The notes: generated by a model not told the origin, from the letters alone. A stretch of 5,545 nt of DNA from Candidatus Aenigmatarchaeota archaeon (GCA_016198625.1 JACQIH010000043.1:1-5545); one strand, 5' to 3'. Counted from the stretch's first letter, positions 1 to 5,545 are shown. Numbers and translations are program-made.

Positions 1-79
1 ATGCAGGTGCTGGTTGTTTGAGCGCATCGCGTTCCAAGAAATATTCGAAATGATTCTGGAAGACTTTAACAGCAATTAA
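1..79 (+). CDS. Possible C-terminal end of an unidentified protein (5' end outside window)
   Basis: The frame beginning at base 2 is open to a TAA at 77-79 and reads CRCWLFERIAFQEIFEMILEDFNSN. The second half looks like an amphipathic, acidic helix, as is common at protein C-termini. It would converge on EF-1 alpha, whose stop codon begins 12 bases further on; such tight tail-to-tail packing is also seen at 2152/2154. Only 25 codons are visible, so the product cannot be named and coding status is uncertain. I see no S10 gene start on the opposite strand, although S10 often follows tuf in archaea. Confidence 0.4.
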   Translation, partial: CRCWLFERIAFQEIFEMILEDFNSN

Positions 80-91
80 GAAGAACAGACC

Positions 92-1357
92 TTAATACAC
101 GACATCAATGCATATTCCGGCGGCGACGGTCTGGCCCATGTCGCGTATGGCGAAGCGCGCCATCTGCGGGATGTCCGACTGCTTCTCTATTATCAACGGC
201 TTGCTCGGCTTTATCGTCACGACCGCGGCGTCGCCCGTCTTGATGTAGTCGGGATTTTCCTGCGCGACGCCTCCCGTCTTCGGGTCGAGCTTCTTCGGGA
301 TTTCGGTGATCGTGCAGGCGACCTGCGCTGTATGGACGTGGAAAACCGGCGTGTAGCCCTTGCTGATAACGGAAGGATGATTAAGAACAATAATCTGCGC
401 GGTGAATTCCTTCACAGGCTTCGCGGCGTCCTGAGGATGGCAGACCACGTCGCCGCGCTTTATGTCGGTCTTCGACGCGCCGCGGACGTTGAATCCGATG
501 TTGTCGCCCGGCCTCGCTTCCTGGTGCTGCTCGTGGTGCATCTCGATGGTCTTGACTTCGCCCGTGGCGCCCGAAGGCACGAAAACTATCTTGTCGTTGA
601 CCTTCAATATGCCCGTCTCGACCCTGCCGACAGGCACCGTGCCTACGCCGGTAATGGAATAGATGTCCTGCACGGGCAGGCGGAGCGGCTTGTCCGTAGG
701 CTGCTCGGGCGGGTGGAATTTGTCAAGGGCTTCGACAAGGGTGTTGCCCTTGTACCACGCCATGTTATCGCTCTTCTTCGCCACGTTGTCGCCGACGTAG
801 CCTGAAGTTGGTATGAACAGAATGTCGTCCGTCTTGAAGCCGATTCCCTTCAGCAGCTTCGTGACGTTCTCCTTCGTCTCGTTGTATTTCTTCTCGTCGT
901 AATTGACGGCGTCCATCTTGTTTACCGCGACCACGACCTGGTTCACGCCGAGGACCTTCGCGAGGTATGCGTGCTCCTTCGTCTGGTCCTGGACGCCTTC
1001 CTTCGCGCTGCACACTAGTATGCAGCCGTCAGCCTGGCTCGTGCCTGTTATCATGTTCTTGACGAAGTCCCTGTGGCCCGGAGCGTCGATTATCGTGAAG
1101 TAGTATTTCGGCGTGTCAAAGCGCTGGTGCATGATGTCTATCGTGACGCCCCTCTCGCGCTCTTCCTTCAATCTGTCCATGATGAAGGCGAACTCGAACG
1201 TTTCCTTCTTCAGTTCCTTTGCGAGGTCCTTCAGCTTTCTCAGGGCGTCGTCGCGTATCGCGCCTGTGTCGTAGAGCAGGCGCCCTACGAGCGTGGATTT
1301 GCCGTGGTCCACGTGGCCGATAGTTACAAGGTTAATGTGAGGTTTCTTTTCCGCCAT
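92..1357 (-). CDS. tuf: Translation elongation factor 1-alpha (aEF1A / EF-Tu), complete
   Basis: This is the GTPase that carries aminoacyl-tRNA to the ribosomal A site in the cytoplasm. The 421-residue product is near the usual archaeal length of about 420-435. The G domain shows the P-loop GHVDHGKS at residues 14-21, the switch I segment ERGVTID near 68-74, DAPGH at 91-95 and NKMD at 146-149. Domains II and III follow, from about residue 225 to the end, closing with the conserved stretch [16 protein letters not shown]. The start gives the typical archaeal opening [15 protein letters not shown] and is preceded by an AAGGA Shine-Dalgarno-like site 6 bases upstream. Unlike EF-2 in this window, its P-loop codons are uninterrupted. 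The gene normally follows EF-2 in the archaeal str cluster, but here a HAD gene and an opposite-strand gene separate them, so it probably has its own promoter. Identification is essentially certain. Confidence 0.98.
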   Translation of the reverse strand: MAEKKPHINLVTIGHVDHGKSTLVGRLLYDTGAIRDDALRKLKDLAKELKKETFEFAFIMDRLKEERERGVTIDIMHQRFDTPKYYFTIIDAPGHRDFVKNMITGTSQADGCILVCSAKEGVQDQTKEHAYLAKVLGVNQVVVAVNKMDAVNYDEKKYNETKENVTKLLKGIGFKTDDILFIPTSGYVGDNVAKKSDNMAWYKGNTLVEALDKFHPPEQPTDKPLRLPVQDIYSITGVGTVPVGRVETGILKVNDKIVFVPSGATGEVKTIEMHHEQHQEARPGDNIGFNVRGASKTDIKRGDVVCHPQDAAKPVKEFTAQIIVLNHPSVISKGYTPVFHVHTAQVACTITEIPKKLDPKTGGVAQENPDYIKTGDAAVVTIKPSKPLIIEKQSDIPQMARFAIRDMGQTVAAGICIDVVY

Positions 1358-1363
1358 TTTTTA

Positions 1364-1401
1364 TCCTTCTCTGCTTTTTCCTGTTGACAAATCTTTTTAA
1401 G
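1364..1401 (-). promoter_or_regulatory. Putative promoter (TATA box) and Shine-Dalgarno site of EF-1 alpha
   Basis: On the minus strand a TATA-like CTTAAAAAG lies at 1393-1401, about 40 bases before the start codon. With the usual archaeal spacing of about 25 bases, transcription would begin near 1372 and leave a leader of about 15 nt. That leader contains AAGGA (1364-1368), six bases before the ATG and complementary to the archaeal 16S rRNA tail. The motif assignment is by eye only. Confidence 0.45.
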
Positions 1402-1440
1402 TGTTCGCCACTCAGCGGAAAGAATACTATTGCAAACGCT

Positions 1441-1446
1441 TTTAAA
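1441..1446 (+). promoter_or_regulatory. TATA box (TTTAAA) of a leaderless promoter for the 227-residue gene
   Basis: TTTAAA, within CTTTTAAAG, is centred 25.5 bases before the ATG at 1469. This is the distance expected when archaeal transcription starts at or next to the start codon. No Shine-Dalgarno motif precedes that ATG, which fits a leaderless transcript. The box forms a divergent pair with the EF-1 alpha promoter in the 111-base gap. Confidence 0.5.
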
Positions 1447-1468
1447 GCTTGTATTTTATTGCGAAGAA

Positions 1469-2152
1469 ATGATGAACAACGGACAGAACGATGGCGTTCA
1501 GATTATTTTTCGCGGGAATGTAAAGCCTCCCCCCGTATTGCCCGGAATGTTAGCGCGATACGAACATGTGTTTATCGAAAGCAGGGAAGATTCTGAACTT
1601 TCGCCTGAGGAGTTTGAAAGGCTGACAATACTGAGGGAAAGATACGAACAGCTCAGAGAGAACGAGGCTCTAGGCATACAAGGCGTACAGTGGGAAACAA
1701 GCCGCGTATTTGGCGCTATTGTTCATCTTGAAACGAAGGAAGTCAGAGCGCCACTTAATGAGTTTATTACACGCGTTCGCTTGGGCCAGTTTGGAGACTG
1801 GTACGCCTATCATGGCGACGGCAGGGGTGATTTTGTAAGCGCCGGTGCATACAAGCCGTTGAGGATAGCCGGACGCTTTGAAGTCCAGGCAAACGATGTG
1901 TATGAAATAGAAGTGAACGTGTATCCCGGACTCGTTCCGCGAATGCTTGAGGCTCTCAGATTGAAAAAACAAATCCCGCGCTCCAGGAAAGTTCTCGCAA
2001 GGGTTCTCGCGCCGTCCGATTTGAGCCCCAATCCGCTTGTTTATCTGACCGACCTTGATGGAACAGAAGTTTACGCGATACTCCTCGATACCTTAAGGAA
2101 ATTCCCAAGGAAAGGCTTTCAATTGCCGGCACCGCGGAAAGGCTACGGATAA
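1469..2152 (+). CDS. Uncharacterised protein, 227 residues
   Basis: I do not recognise this protein. The frame is open for 227 codons from ATG. I prefer this start to an in-frame TTG at 1430 because a TATA box sits 25.5 bases upstream; a second ATG follows directly at 1472. The product looks soluble, with no signal peptide or membrane segment. It opens with a Gly/Asn-rich stretch and a proline-rich turn (PPPVLPG, residues 20-26). A highly charged helix at about 46-67 could be coiled coil. A mixed strand-rich region at about 78-153 contains WYAYHGDGRGDF (111-122). The C-terminus is basic (residues 210-225). There is no P-loop, helix-turn-helix, zinc-binding cysteine set or recognisable catalytic motif. 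The gene is divergent from EF-1 alpha and convergent with the HAD gene, with one base between stop codons. It interrupts the str gene order. It is probably a real gene, function unknown. Confidence 0.75.
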   Translation: MMNNGQNDGVQIIFRGNVKPPPVLPGMLARYEHVFIESREDSELSPEEFERLTILRERYEQLRENEALGIQGVQWETSRVFGAIVHLETKEVRAPLNEFITRVRLGQFGDWYAYHGDGRGDFVSAGAYKPLRIAGRFEVQANDVYEIEVNVYPGLVPRMLEALRLKKQIPRSRKVLARVLAPSDLSPNPLVYLTDLDGTEVYAILLDTLRKFPRKGFQLPAPRKGYG

Positions 2153-2153
2153 T

Positions 2154-2810
2154 TCATAAATCATGTTCCTTCTTCGCCCATACGCACGCTTCTTTCAGGT
2201 TTTTCAGAACGGCATCGGCTTTCGAGAAATCCTGCTTCGCAGACAGCCGTGTCGGAACAGCGATGCAAATCATGCCTGCGGCTTTCGCTGATTCAACGCC
2301 GATTTCCGCGTCCTCGAACGCTACGCATTCTTCCGGCTGCACGCGGAGCTTTTCCGCCGCGCGAAGATAAGTGTCCGGGAATGGCTTGCCTCTCTCAACG
2401 TCATCTATGGTGATAACAGCGCTGAACATTCTGCGAATTCCGGCTCTTTTCAGTTTCAGCAGGACTTCGCTTTTCGGGCCGTTCGTTGCCACAGCCATTT
2501 TGACGCCGAGCCCTTGGAAGAAAGACAATGATTTTCTGGCGTAGGGCATTAATTTAACCGGCTTTGTCCTGAAAATTTTCATCATCAGCTTTTTCCTTTT
2601 TTCCAGAAGGAAGCCTTTCTCCGCTTTGATGCCGTAATTTTTTATCAGCAATTTTTCGTTCATTTCCGCCGTATTCCCGACGTAGCTTATGTAATCCTTT
2701 TCCGTAAAAGTAATGCCGAACGGCTTCAGGATTTCGATCCAGCCGAGATACTGCATTTCTTCTGTGTCGATGAGCAGCCCATCAAGGTCGAACACCGCGG
2801 CGCGGAGCAT
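2154..2810 (-). CDS. HAD-superfamily hydrolase, beta-phosphoglucomutase-like (subfamily IA)
   Basis: The 218-residue product has all four HAD motifs. Motif I, DLDGLLIDTE, supplies the nucleophile Asp8 and the acid/base Asp10. Motif II is ATNG around Thr109. Motif III Lys142 lies in ERGKPFPD. Motif IV is FEDAEIGVESAKAAG with Glu166-Asp167. An alpha-helical cap inserted between motifs I and II (about residues 18-85) indicates a C1-capped enzyme of the beta-phosphoglucomutase/phosphatase group. Such enzymes hydrolyse or transfer phosphate on small metabolites using Mg2+ and an aspartyl-phosphate intermediate. The exact substrate cannot be read from sequence. The gene starts 34 bases after the EF-2 stop and could be read from the EF-2 transcript, but a TTTAAA 25.5 bases before its ATG suggests an additional leaderless promoter. 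No Shine-Dalgarno site is visible. Confidence 0.93.
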   Translation of the reverse strand: MLRAAVFDLDGLLIDTEEMQYLGWIEILKPFGITFTEKDYISYVGNTAEMNEKLLIKNYGIKAEKGFLLEKRKKLMMKIFRTKPVKLMPYARKSLSFFQGLGVKMAVATNGPKSEVLLKLKRAGIRRMFSAVITIDDVERGKPFPDTYLRAAEKLRVQPEECVAFEDAEIGVESAKAAGMICIAVPTRLSAKQDFSKADAVLKNLKEACVWAKKEHDL

Positions 2811-2832
2811 GAATCAGAAATAGCTGCGCGTG

Positions 2833-2838
2833 TTTAAA
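2833..2838 (-). promoter_or_regulatory. TATA box (TTTAAA) of a possible leaderless promoter for the HAD gene
   Basis: TTTAAA in the 34-base gap between EF-2 and the HAD gene is centred 25.5 bases before the HAD start codon, the same spacing as at 1441. There is no Shine-Dalgarno motif in the gap. A chance match in a short AT-containing spacer is possible. Confidence 0.4.
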
Positions 2839-2844
2839 TTGAGC

Positions 2845-5055
2845 CTAGATAGACGGCATCTCCTTCGACATGCCTTTGCGTTCCCGTATCTTGCTTATTA
2901 TCGGCGTCTTCAGCTCTTCCGGCAGTTTTTCGAACGTGACGTCTATGAGCGAATAAAAGCCTTTCCCGCCCGTGGCGCTCTTCAGCTGCGCCTCGAAGCC
3001 GAACATTTCCCCCACGGGCAGCGTGCACTGGACGACGGCGACCCCCTGCTCGATATGGGTATCGATTATCTGGCCGCGCCTGTTCTGGACCTGGTTCATG
3101 GCGTTGCCCATCAGCTCCTCCGGCACGTCGATTCGTATCGTCTGTATCGGCTCCAGCATCGTCGGCTTGGCCCTGAATATCGCTTCCTTGACGGCGTCGC
3201 TTATCGCAGGCAGCACCTGCGCCGGGCCGCGGTGTATCGCGTCCTCGTGGAGCTTCGCGTCGGTGAGCTTTATCTTTAATCCGGAGCACGGCTCTCCGGC
3301 GAGCGGGCCCGAGTCCATCACGTTGCGGAAGCCCTCCATGACAAGTTCCATGGTCTCGTTCAGGTATTGTATCCCTTTCGTCGCGTCTATGAGGAAATTC
3401 TTGTTGTGGATGTCCTGCAGCTTCTTCGCCTCGTCCCTGCTCATGCCGGCCGCGACGAGCTGCTGGACGATGGTCTTGATGTTTTTCTGGACGTTTACTT
3501 CTGTAATTTCGCCGGCGGCAAGCTTTTGATAGACTTCCTGTTCCAATGGTTCAACGGTTAAGTAAAACCTGTTGTGCTTGTTCGAGGATTTTCCTTCCAC
3601 TTCAGGCGACATGCCGCGCACTGTCTCGCGGTAAATGACTATGGGCGTCGACGTCTTCACTTCTATGCCCTTGTCTTTCAGAGGACGCTCAACCTTCGCG
3701 TCGATGTGCAGCTCGCCGAGCCCCGAGACAAGGTACTCGCCCGTCTCCTCGTTTATCTTCACAACCAGCGTCGGGTCCTCGCGGCTTATCTGCTTCAGGA
3801 AGCCGATGAGCTTCGGCAAATCAGCGGGATCCGCGACGTCTATGCTCTTGGTCACGACCGGCTCGAAGATGTGCTTTATCGCCTCGAACGGCTCTATTTC
3901 CCTGTCCGCGTCGCATATGGTCTCGCCGCTGAACGCGTCCGTGAGCCCGACAACGCCGACGACGTTGCCCGCCGTGACCTCCTCCATCTGCACGCGCTGC
4001 GGCCCCTTGTAGATGCTGACCTGCTGCACCCTCCGCGTCATGTGCTGCGCGACAAGCCGGACCTCCATGCCGCGCTTTAGCGTGCCCGAGAAAATCCTGC
4101 CCGCGGAGACTATTCCGGCGTGCGGGTCCGGAACGACCTTGGTTATTATCATGGCGAGCGAGCCTTCCGGGTTCATCGCAAGCATGTCCTTTCCAACATC
4201 CGACTCCACGTCGCCGTGCCATATCTTCGGTATCCTGTATTTCTGCGCCACGCTCGGATTAGGAAGGTGCTCTGTCACCATGTTGAGCACGATGCGGTGC
4301 AGCGGCGCCTTCTTCGCAAGCTCGTCGTCCTTGCCCTGCGACGAGAAATCGATGATGTCCTTGAACGTTATCTTGTGCGTTTTCATGTAGGGAACGGATA
4401 TCGCCCATTTACGGTAAGCCGACCCGAAAGCGACGCTGCCGTTTTCCACGTTCACGAAGAATTTCTCGGCGTAATCTTTCTCGGAATATTTCTGTATGAG
4501 CCTGTTCACATGCGCGATTATGTTTATGAAGCGCTGCTGCATCTGCTCGGGCGTGAGCTGCAGCTCCTTTATCAGCCTGTCAACCTTGTTTATGAACAGG
4601 ACCGGCTTGACCCTTTCGTGCAGTGCCTGCCTCACGACGGTTTCCGTCTGCGGCATTATCGCCTCGACTGCGTCGACGACGATTACGGCCCCGTCTACGG
4701 CTCTCATGGCGCGCGTGACGTCGCCGCCGAAATCGACGTGGCCCGGCGTGTCTATGAGGTTTATCAGGTATTCCTTTCCTGCAACCTCGTGCACCATGCT
4801 CACGTTCGCGGCGAATATGGTTATGCCGCGTTCCTGCTCCTGCTTGTCGAAGTCGGTGAACAGCTGCTGGCCCGCAAGCTCTTCGGAAATCATGCCCGCG
4901 CCGGCGAGAAGGTTGTCTGTCAGTGTGGTTTTCCCATGCACTCGAGCTCTTAGCAATACTAAGAACTAATCGATATGGGCAGCGATCGCTATGTTCCTTA
5001 TCTGCTCGGGCTTGTGCATGAGTTCCTGCACGCGTTCTGTAAGATCCCTAGCCAT
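2845..5055 (-). CDS. fusA: Translation elongation factor 2 (aEF-2), interrupted by a 30-base intron: exons 5055-4969 and 4938-2845
   Basis: This is the GTPase that translocates tRNA and mRNA on the ribosome. Exon 1 encodes 29 residues (MARDLTERVQELMHKPEQIR to AAHID) and ends at a TAG. Exon 2 resumes at His30 (HGKTTLTDNLLAGAG). Joining them gives 726 residues, the normal size for archaeal EF-2. It restores the P-loop AHIDHGKT (26-33), followed by RGITI (66-70), DTPGH (92-96) and NKVD (146-149). Domains II-V follow, with LHEDAIHRGPAQ near the C-terminus; its IH histidine (about residue 598) is the diphthamide site and is intact. The ATG at 5055 is supported by GGAGG seven bases upstream and by the conserved archaeal N-terminus. 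Translation without splicing would stop after residue 29. A start inside the intron (TTG at 4956) would lack the first half of the P-loop and could not give a working GTPase. Apart from the intron the gene is intact. Confidence 0.95.
4933..4979 (-). other. Bulge-helix-bulge splicing motif spanning both EF-2 splice sites
   Basis: Read as RNA on the minus strand, the parts in order are as follows. The outer helix CCCAU (4979-4975) pairs with AUGGG (4937-4933), 5 Watson-Crick pairs. The central helix AUCG (4974-4971) faces CGAG (4944-4941), with three pairs and an A.G mismatch at the outer end. Bulge 1 is AUU (4970-4968) and bulge 2 is UGC (4940-4938). The 9-bp inner helix and 5-nt loop complete the fold. 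The 3-nt bulges on opposite strands, 4 positions apart, are the geometry the archaeal splicing endonuclease recognises. The outer helix consists of P-loop codons themselves. Confidence 0.87.
4939..4968 (-). other. Archaeal BHB-type mini-intron (30 nt) in the EF-2 mRNA
   Basis: These 30 bases lie between the GAT (Asp29) and CAT (His30) codons of the P-loop, so the intron is in phase 0. It begins with TAG, in frame with exon 1. Removing exactly this segment rebuilds the invariant motif AHIDHGKT. Its sequence is mostly an inner hairpin: 9 pairs (4959-4967 with 4945-4953, one G.U) closing a 5-base loop. The predicted cuts by the archaeal tRNA-splicing endonuclease, each between the second and third base of a 3-nt bulge, fall exactly at 4969|4968 and 4939|4938. 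BHB introns in archaeal mRNAs are known (cbf5 in Crenarchaeota); whether one is described in EF-2 I cannot check. Confidence 0.88.
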
Positions 5056-5062
5056 TTGTTTT

Positions 5063-5067
5063 CCTCC
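5063..5067 (-). promoter_or_regulatory. Shine-Dalgarno site of EF-2
   Basis: GGAGG, a perfect match to the anti-Shine-Dalgarno tail of archaeal 16S rRNA, lies seven bases before the ATG at 5055. It fixes that ATG as the EF-2 start rather than any start inside or after the intron. Confidence 0.85.
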
Positions 5068-5098
5068 ATTCGGATTTTTTCTGAAAGTTTTTATGCAA

Positions 5099-5106
5099 TT
5101 ATTTAA
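5099..5106 (-). promoter_or_regulatory. Putative TATA box of EF-2
   Basis: TTAAATAA on the minus strand is preceded by a purine-rich AAGG. A start about 25 bases downstream would fall near 5077 and give a leader of about 22 nt that includes the GGAGG site. A second AT-rich match, CATAAAAA near 5090-5096, would place the start inside the Shine-Dalgarno site and is less likely. Either box lies within the reading frame of the endonuclease-like remnant. Confidence 0.4.
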
Positions 5107-5293
5107 CCTTATCCATTTTTCAGTATTAGGTTCAAAGAAAATTAAGCACGTCTTTAATTTTTTCTGCCTTCTGATAATTATTCTGTGTCTCCCAAATTTG
5201 TCAGGTTTCTGGTTTAAGTAATCTGCCGGTATTCCTACTTCGTTAAGAATTTCATAAATATCTTCTACAAGATTTCTGCTTTTTGAAAATTGA

Positions 5294-5315
5294 GAAGCAT
5301 GCAGAATGCAGCTTC
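5294..5315 (-). terminator. Hairpin downstream of S7, possible 3'-end or processing site
   Basis: Minus-strand GAAGC-TGCA pairs with TGCA-GCTTC around a TTC loop, giving nine pairs with one bulged base. It lies 33 bases after the S7 stop and is followed by moderately T-rich sequence, but not a clean T tract. It could end or stabilise the ribosomal-protein transcript. It could equally be a leftover of the inserted element, since the remnant frame begins in it. Confidence 0.3.
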
Positions 5316-5348
5316 AGGGTAATGACAGCAGAAGCGGGAATGCCATTC

Positions 5349-5545
5349 TTATCTCGCTCCCGAGGCCTCGCGCTCTATGCGCTCTTTCTCGCGCAGCGCC
5401 GTGGAATCCTGCGAGCCGTGATAGGCGGCAAGAATTTCTTCAGCCAGCGCCTGCGCAAGGCCCTTCTTGCTGTGGAAGGATTTCCTGTACGCGCCCTGGG
5501 CGAAGTAGCGGAGCGTCTTGTCAACGCGCCTCTGCGGCGCCGTGA
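5349..5545 (-). CDS. rps7: Small-subunit ribosomal protein S7 (S7p/S5e, archaeal), C-terminal part
   Basis: The last 64 residues are in the window; the gene continues beyond base 5545. The sequence runs from TAPQRRVDKTLRYFAQGAYR through KSFHSKKGLAQALAEEI to REKERIEREASGAR. The APQRRVD start, the SKK-ALAEEI-AA helix and the ending in an ER-helix plus AR are typical of archaeal S7. S7 nucleates assembly of the 30S head by binding the 3' major domain of 16S rRNA and contacts E-site tRNA. Its stop codon is TAA at 5349-5351. In archaea S7 usually lies directly before EF-2 in one operon; here 293 bases separate them, filled by the endonuclease-like remnant. Confidence 0.93.
   Translation of the reverse strand, partial: TAPQRRVDKTLRYFAQGAYRKSFHSKKGLAQALAEEILAAYHGSQDSTALREKERIEREASGAR

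Larger units (their letters stand above)
5056..5313 (-). pseudogene. Start-less open frame resembling the C-terminal end of a LAGLIDADG homing endonuclease
   Basis: The minus-strand frame between a TGA at 5314-5316 and the EF-2 ATG is open for 86 codons but contains no ATG, GTG or TTG. It therefore cannot be translated alone and would be missed by ordinary gene calling. The product reads as protein: FSKSRNLVEDIYEILNEVGI (residues 9-28), then ADYLNQKPDKFGRHRIIIRR (30-49), then FFEPNTEKWIRLN (59-71). The order of a serine/lysine turn, a long helix ending in VGI, a strand, a basic strand RHRIIIRR and another helix matches the second half of LAGLIDADG endonucleases such as I-DmoI. The LAGLIDADG helix itself is not visible. 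Bases 5101-5280 are about 31% G+C by my count, well below the flanking translation genes. The frame runs on into EF-2 exon 1, which may be chance. Coding origin is moderately well supported; the family assignment is tentative. Confidence 0.45.

Noticed and set aside
1..27. Minus-strand ATG after EF-1 alpha as the start of S10 (MRSNNQHLH to the edge)
   Set aside because: The nine visible residues do not resemble the archaeal S10 N-terminus and no ribosome binding site precedes them; the plus-strand frame to 79 looks more protein-like.
332..805. Plus-strand open frame antisense to EF-1 alpha (157 codons)
   Set aside because: A shadow of tuf codon use, rich in Arg/Val/Ala/Asp, with no recognisable motif and no promoter or ribosome binding site.
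1358..1468. RNA gene in the divergent intergenic gap
   Set aside because: No tRNA-like cloverleaf or other stable fold is apparent. The gap is accounted for by two divergent promoters and a Shine-Dalgarno site.
4120..4953. Long plus-strand open frame antisense to EF-2 (277 codons)
   Set aside because: It mirrors the codon pattern of the GC-rich EF-2 gene on the other strand, has low-complexity arginine/valine/leucine-rich content and matches no family I know.
2845..4956. EF-2 as a 703-residue protein starting at TTG 4956
   Set aside because: That start lies in the loop of the intron hairpin, has no Shine-Dalgarno site, and yields a protein lacking the first half of the P-loop and the conserved N-terminus. 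The ATG at 5055 with GGAGG and the BHB intron explain the data better.
4966..4968. TAG read through as an amino acid such as pyrrolysine
   Set aside because: Read-through would insert ten residues into the P-loop between Asp29 and His30, incompatible with nucleotide binding. The BHB fold with cuts at the exact borders gives a simpler explanation.
4939..4968. Sequencing or assembly error breaking EF-2
   Set aside because: An error would rarely add exactly 30 bases that restore the frame, form a 9-bp hairpin and complete a BHB motif with correctly placed bulges. Raw reads would still settle it.
5314..5346. Minus-strand mini-ORF MAFPLLLSLP just after S7
   Set aside because: Ten codons with no ribosome binding site, ending in the hairpin; nothing supports it as a gene.

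Overview
The window is archaeal chromosomal DNA centred on translation genes. EF-1 alpha, EF-2 and the end of small-subunit ribosomal protein S7 all carry archaeal/eukaryal-type sequence: EF-2 has the diphthamide-loop histidine and S7 is of the S7p/S5e type. The genes are packed tightly, two appear to have leaderless promoters, and archaeal bulge-helix-bulge (BHB) RNA splicing is evident. A reduced DPANN-like genome would fit, but I cannot fix the lineage from sequence alone.

Layout, left to right. Bases 1-79 hold what may be the last 25 codons of a plus-strand gene converging on EF-1 alpha. EF-1 alpha (tuf) is on the minus strand, 92-1357. A 111-base divergent promoter region (1358-1468) separates it from a plus-strand gene of unknown function (1469-2152). 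That gene converges, with a 1-base gap, on a minus-strand HAD-family hydrolase (2154-2810), which lies 34 bases downstream of EF-2 (fusA, minus strand, 2845-5055). Bases 5056-5348 contain an AT-rich, stop-free stretch that reads like the C-terminal remnant of a LAGLIDADG-type homing endonuclease. It also holds a hairpin and the EF-2 promoter and ribosome binding site. The window ends inside S7 (rps7, minus strand, 5349 to the edge).

The most striking observation is in EF-2. Its frame is closed by TAG directly after residue 29, in the middle of the P-loop, and resumes 30 bases later with the rest of the motif. Removing exactly bases 4939-4968 restores AHIDHGKT and a 726-residue EF-2. The flanking RNA folds into a near-canonical BHB motif: a 5-bp outer helix, two 3-nt bulges, a 4-position central helix with one A.G mismatch, and a 9-bp inner helix with a 5-nt loop. 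The expected tRNA-splicing-endonuclease cuts fall exactly at these exon borders. This is a strong case for a mini-intron in an essential mRNA, placed inside the codons of the nucleotide-binding loop.

S7, EF-2 and EF-1 alpha belong to the conserved archaeal str cluster (rps12-rps7-fusA-tuf-rps10). Here the cluster is broken up: an endonuclease-like remnant lies between S7 and EF-2, and a HAD gene plus an opposite-strand gene lie between EF-2 and EF-1 alpha. S10 is not seen after EF-1 alpha. The translation genes probably now run from separate promoters.
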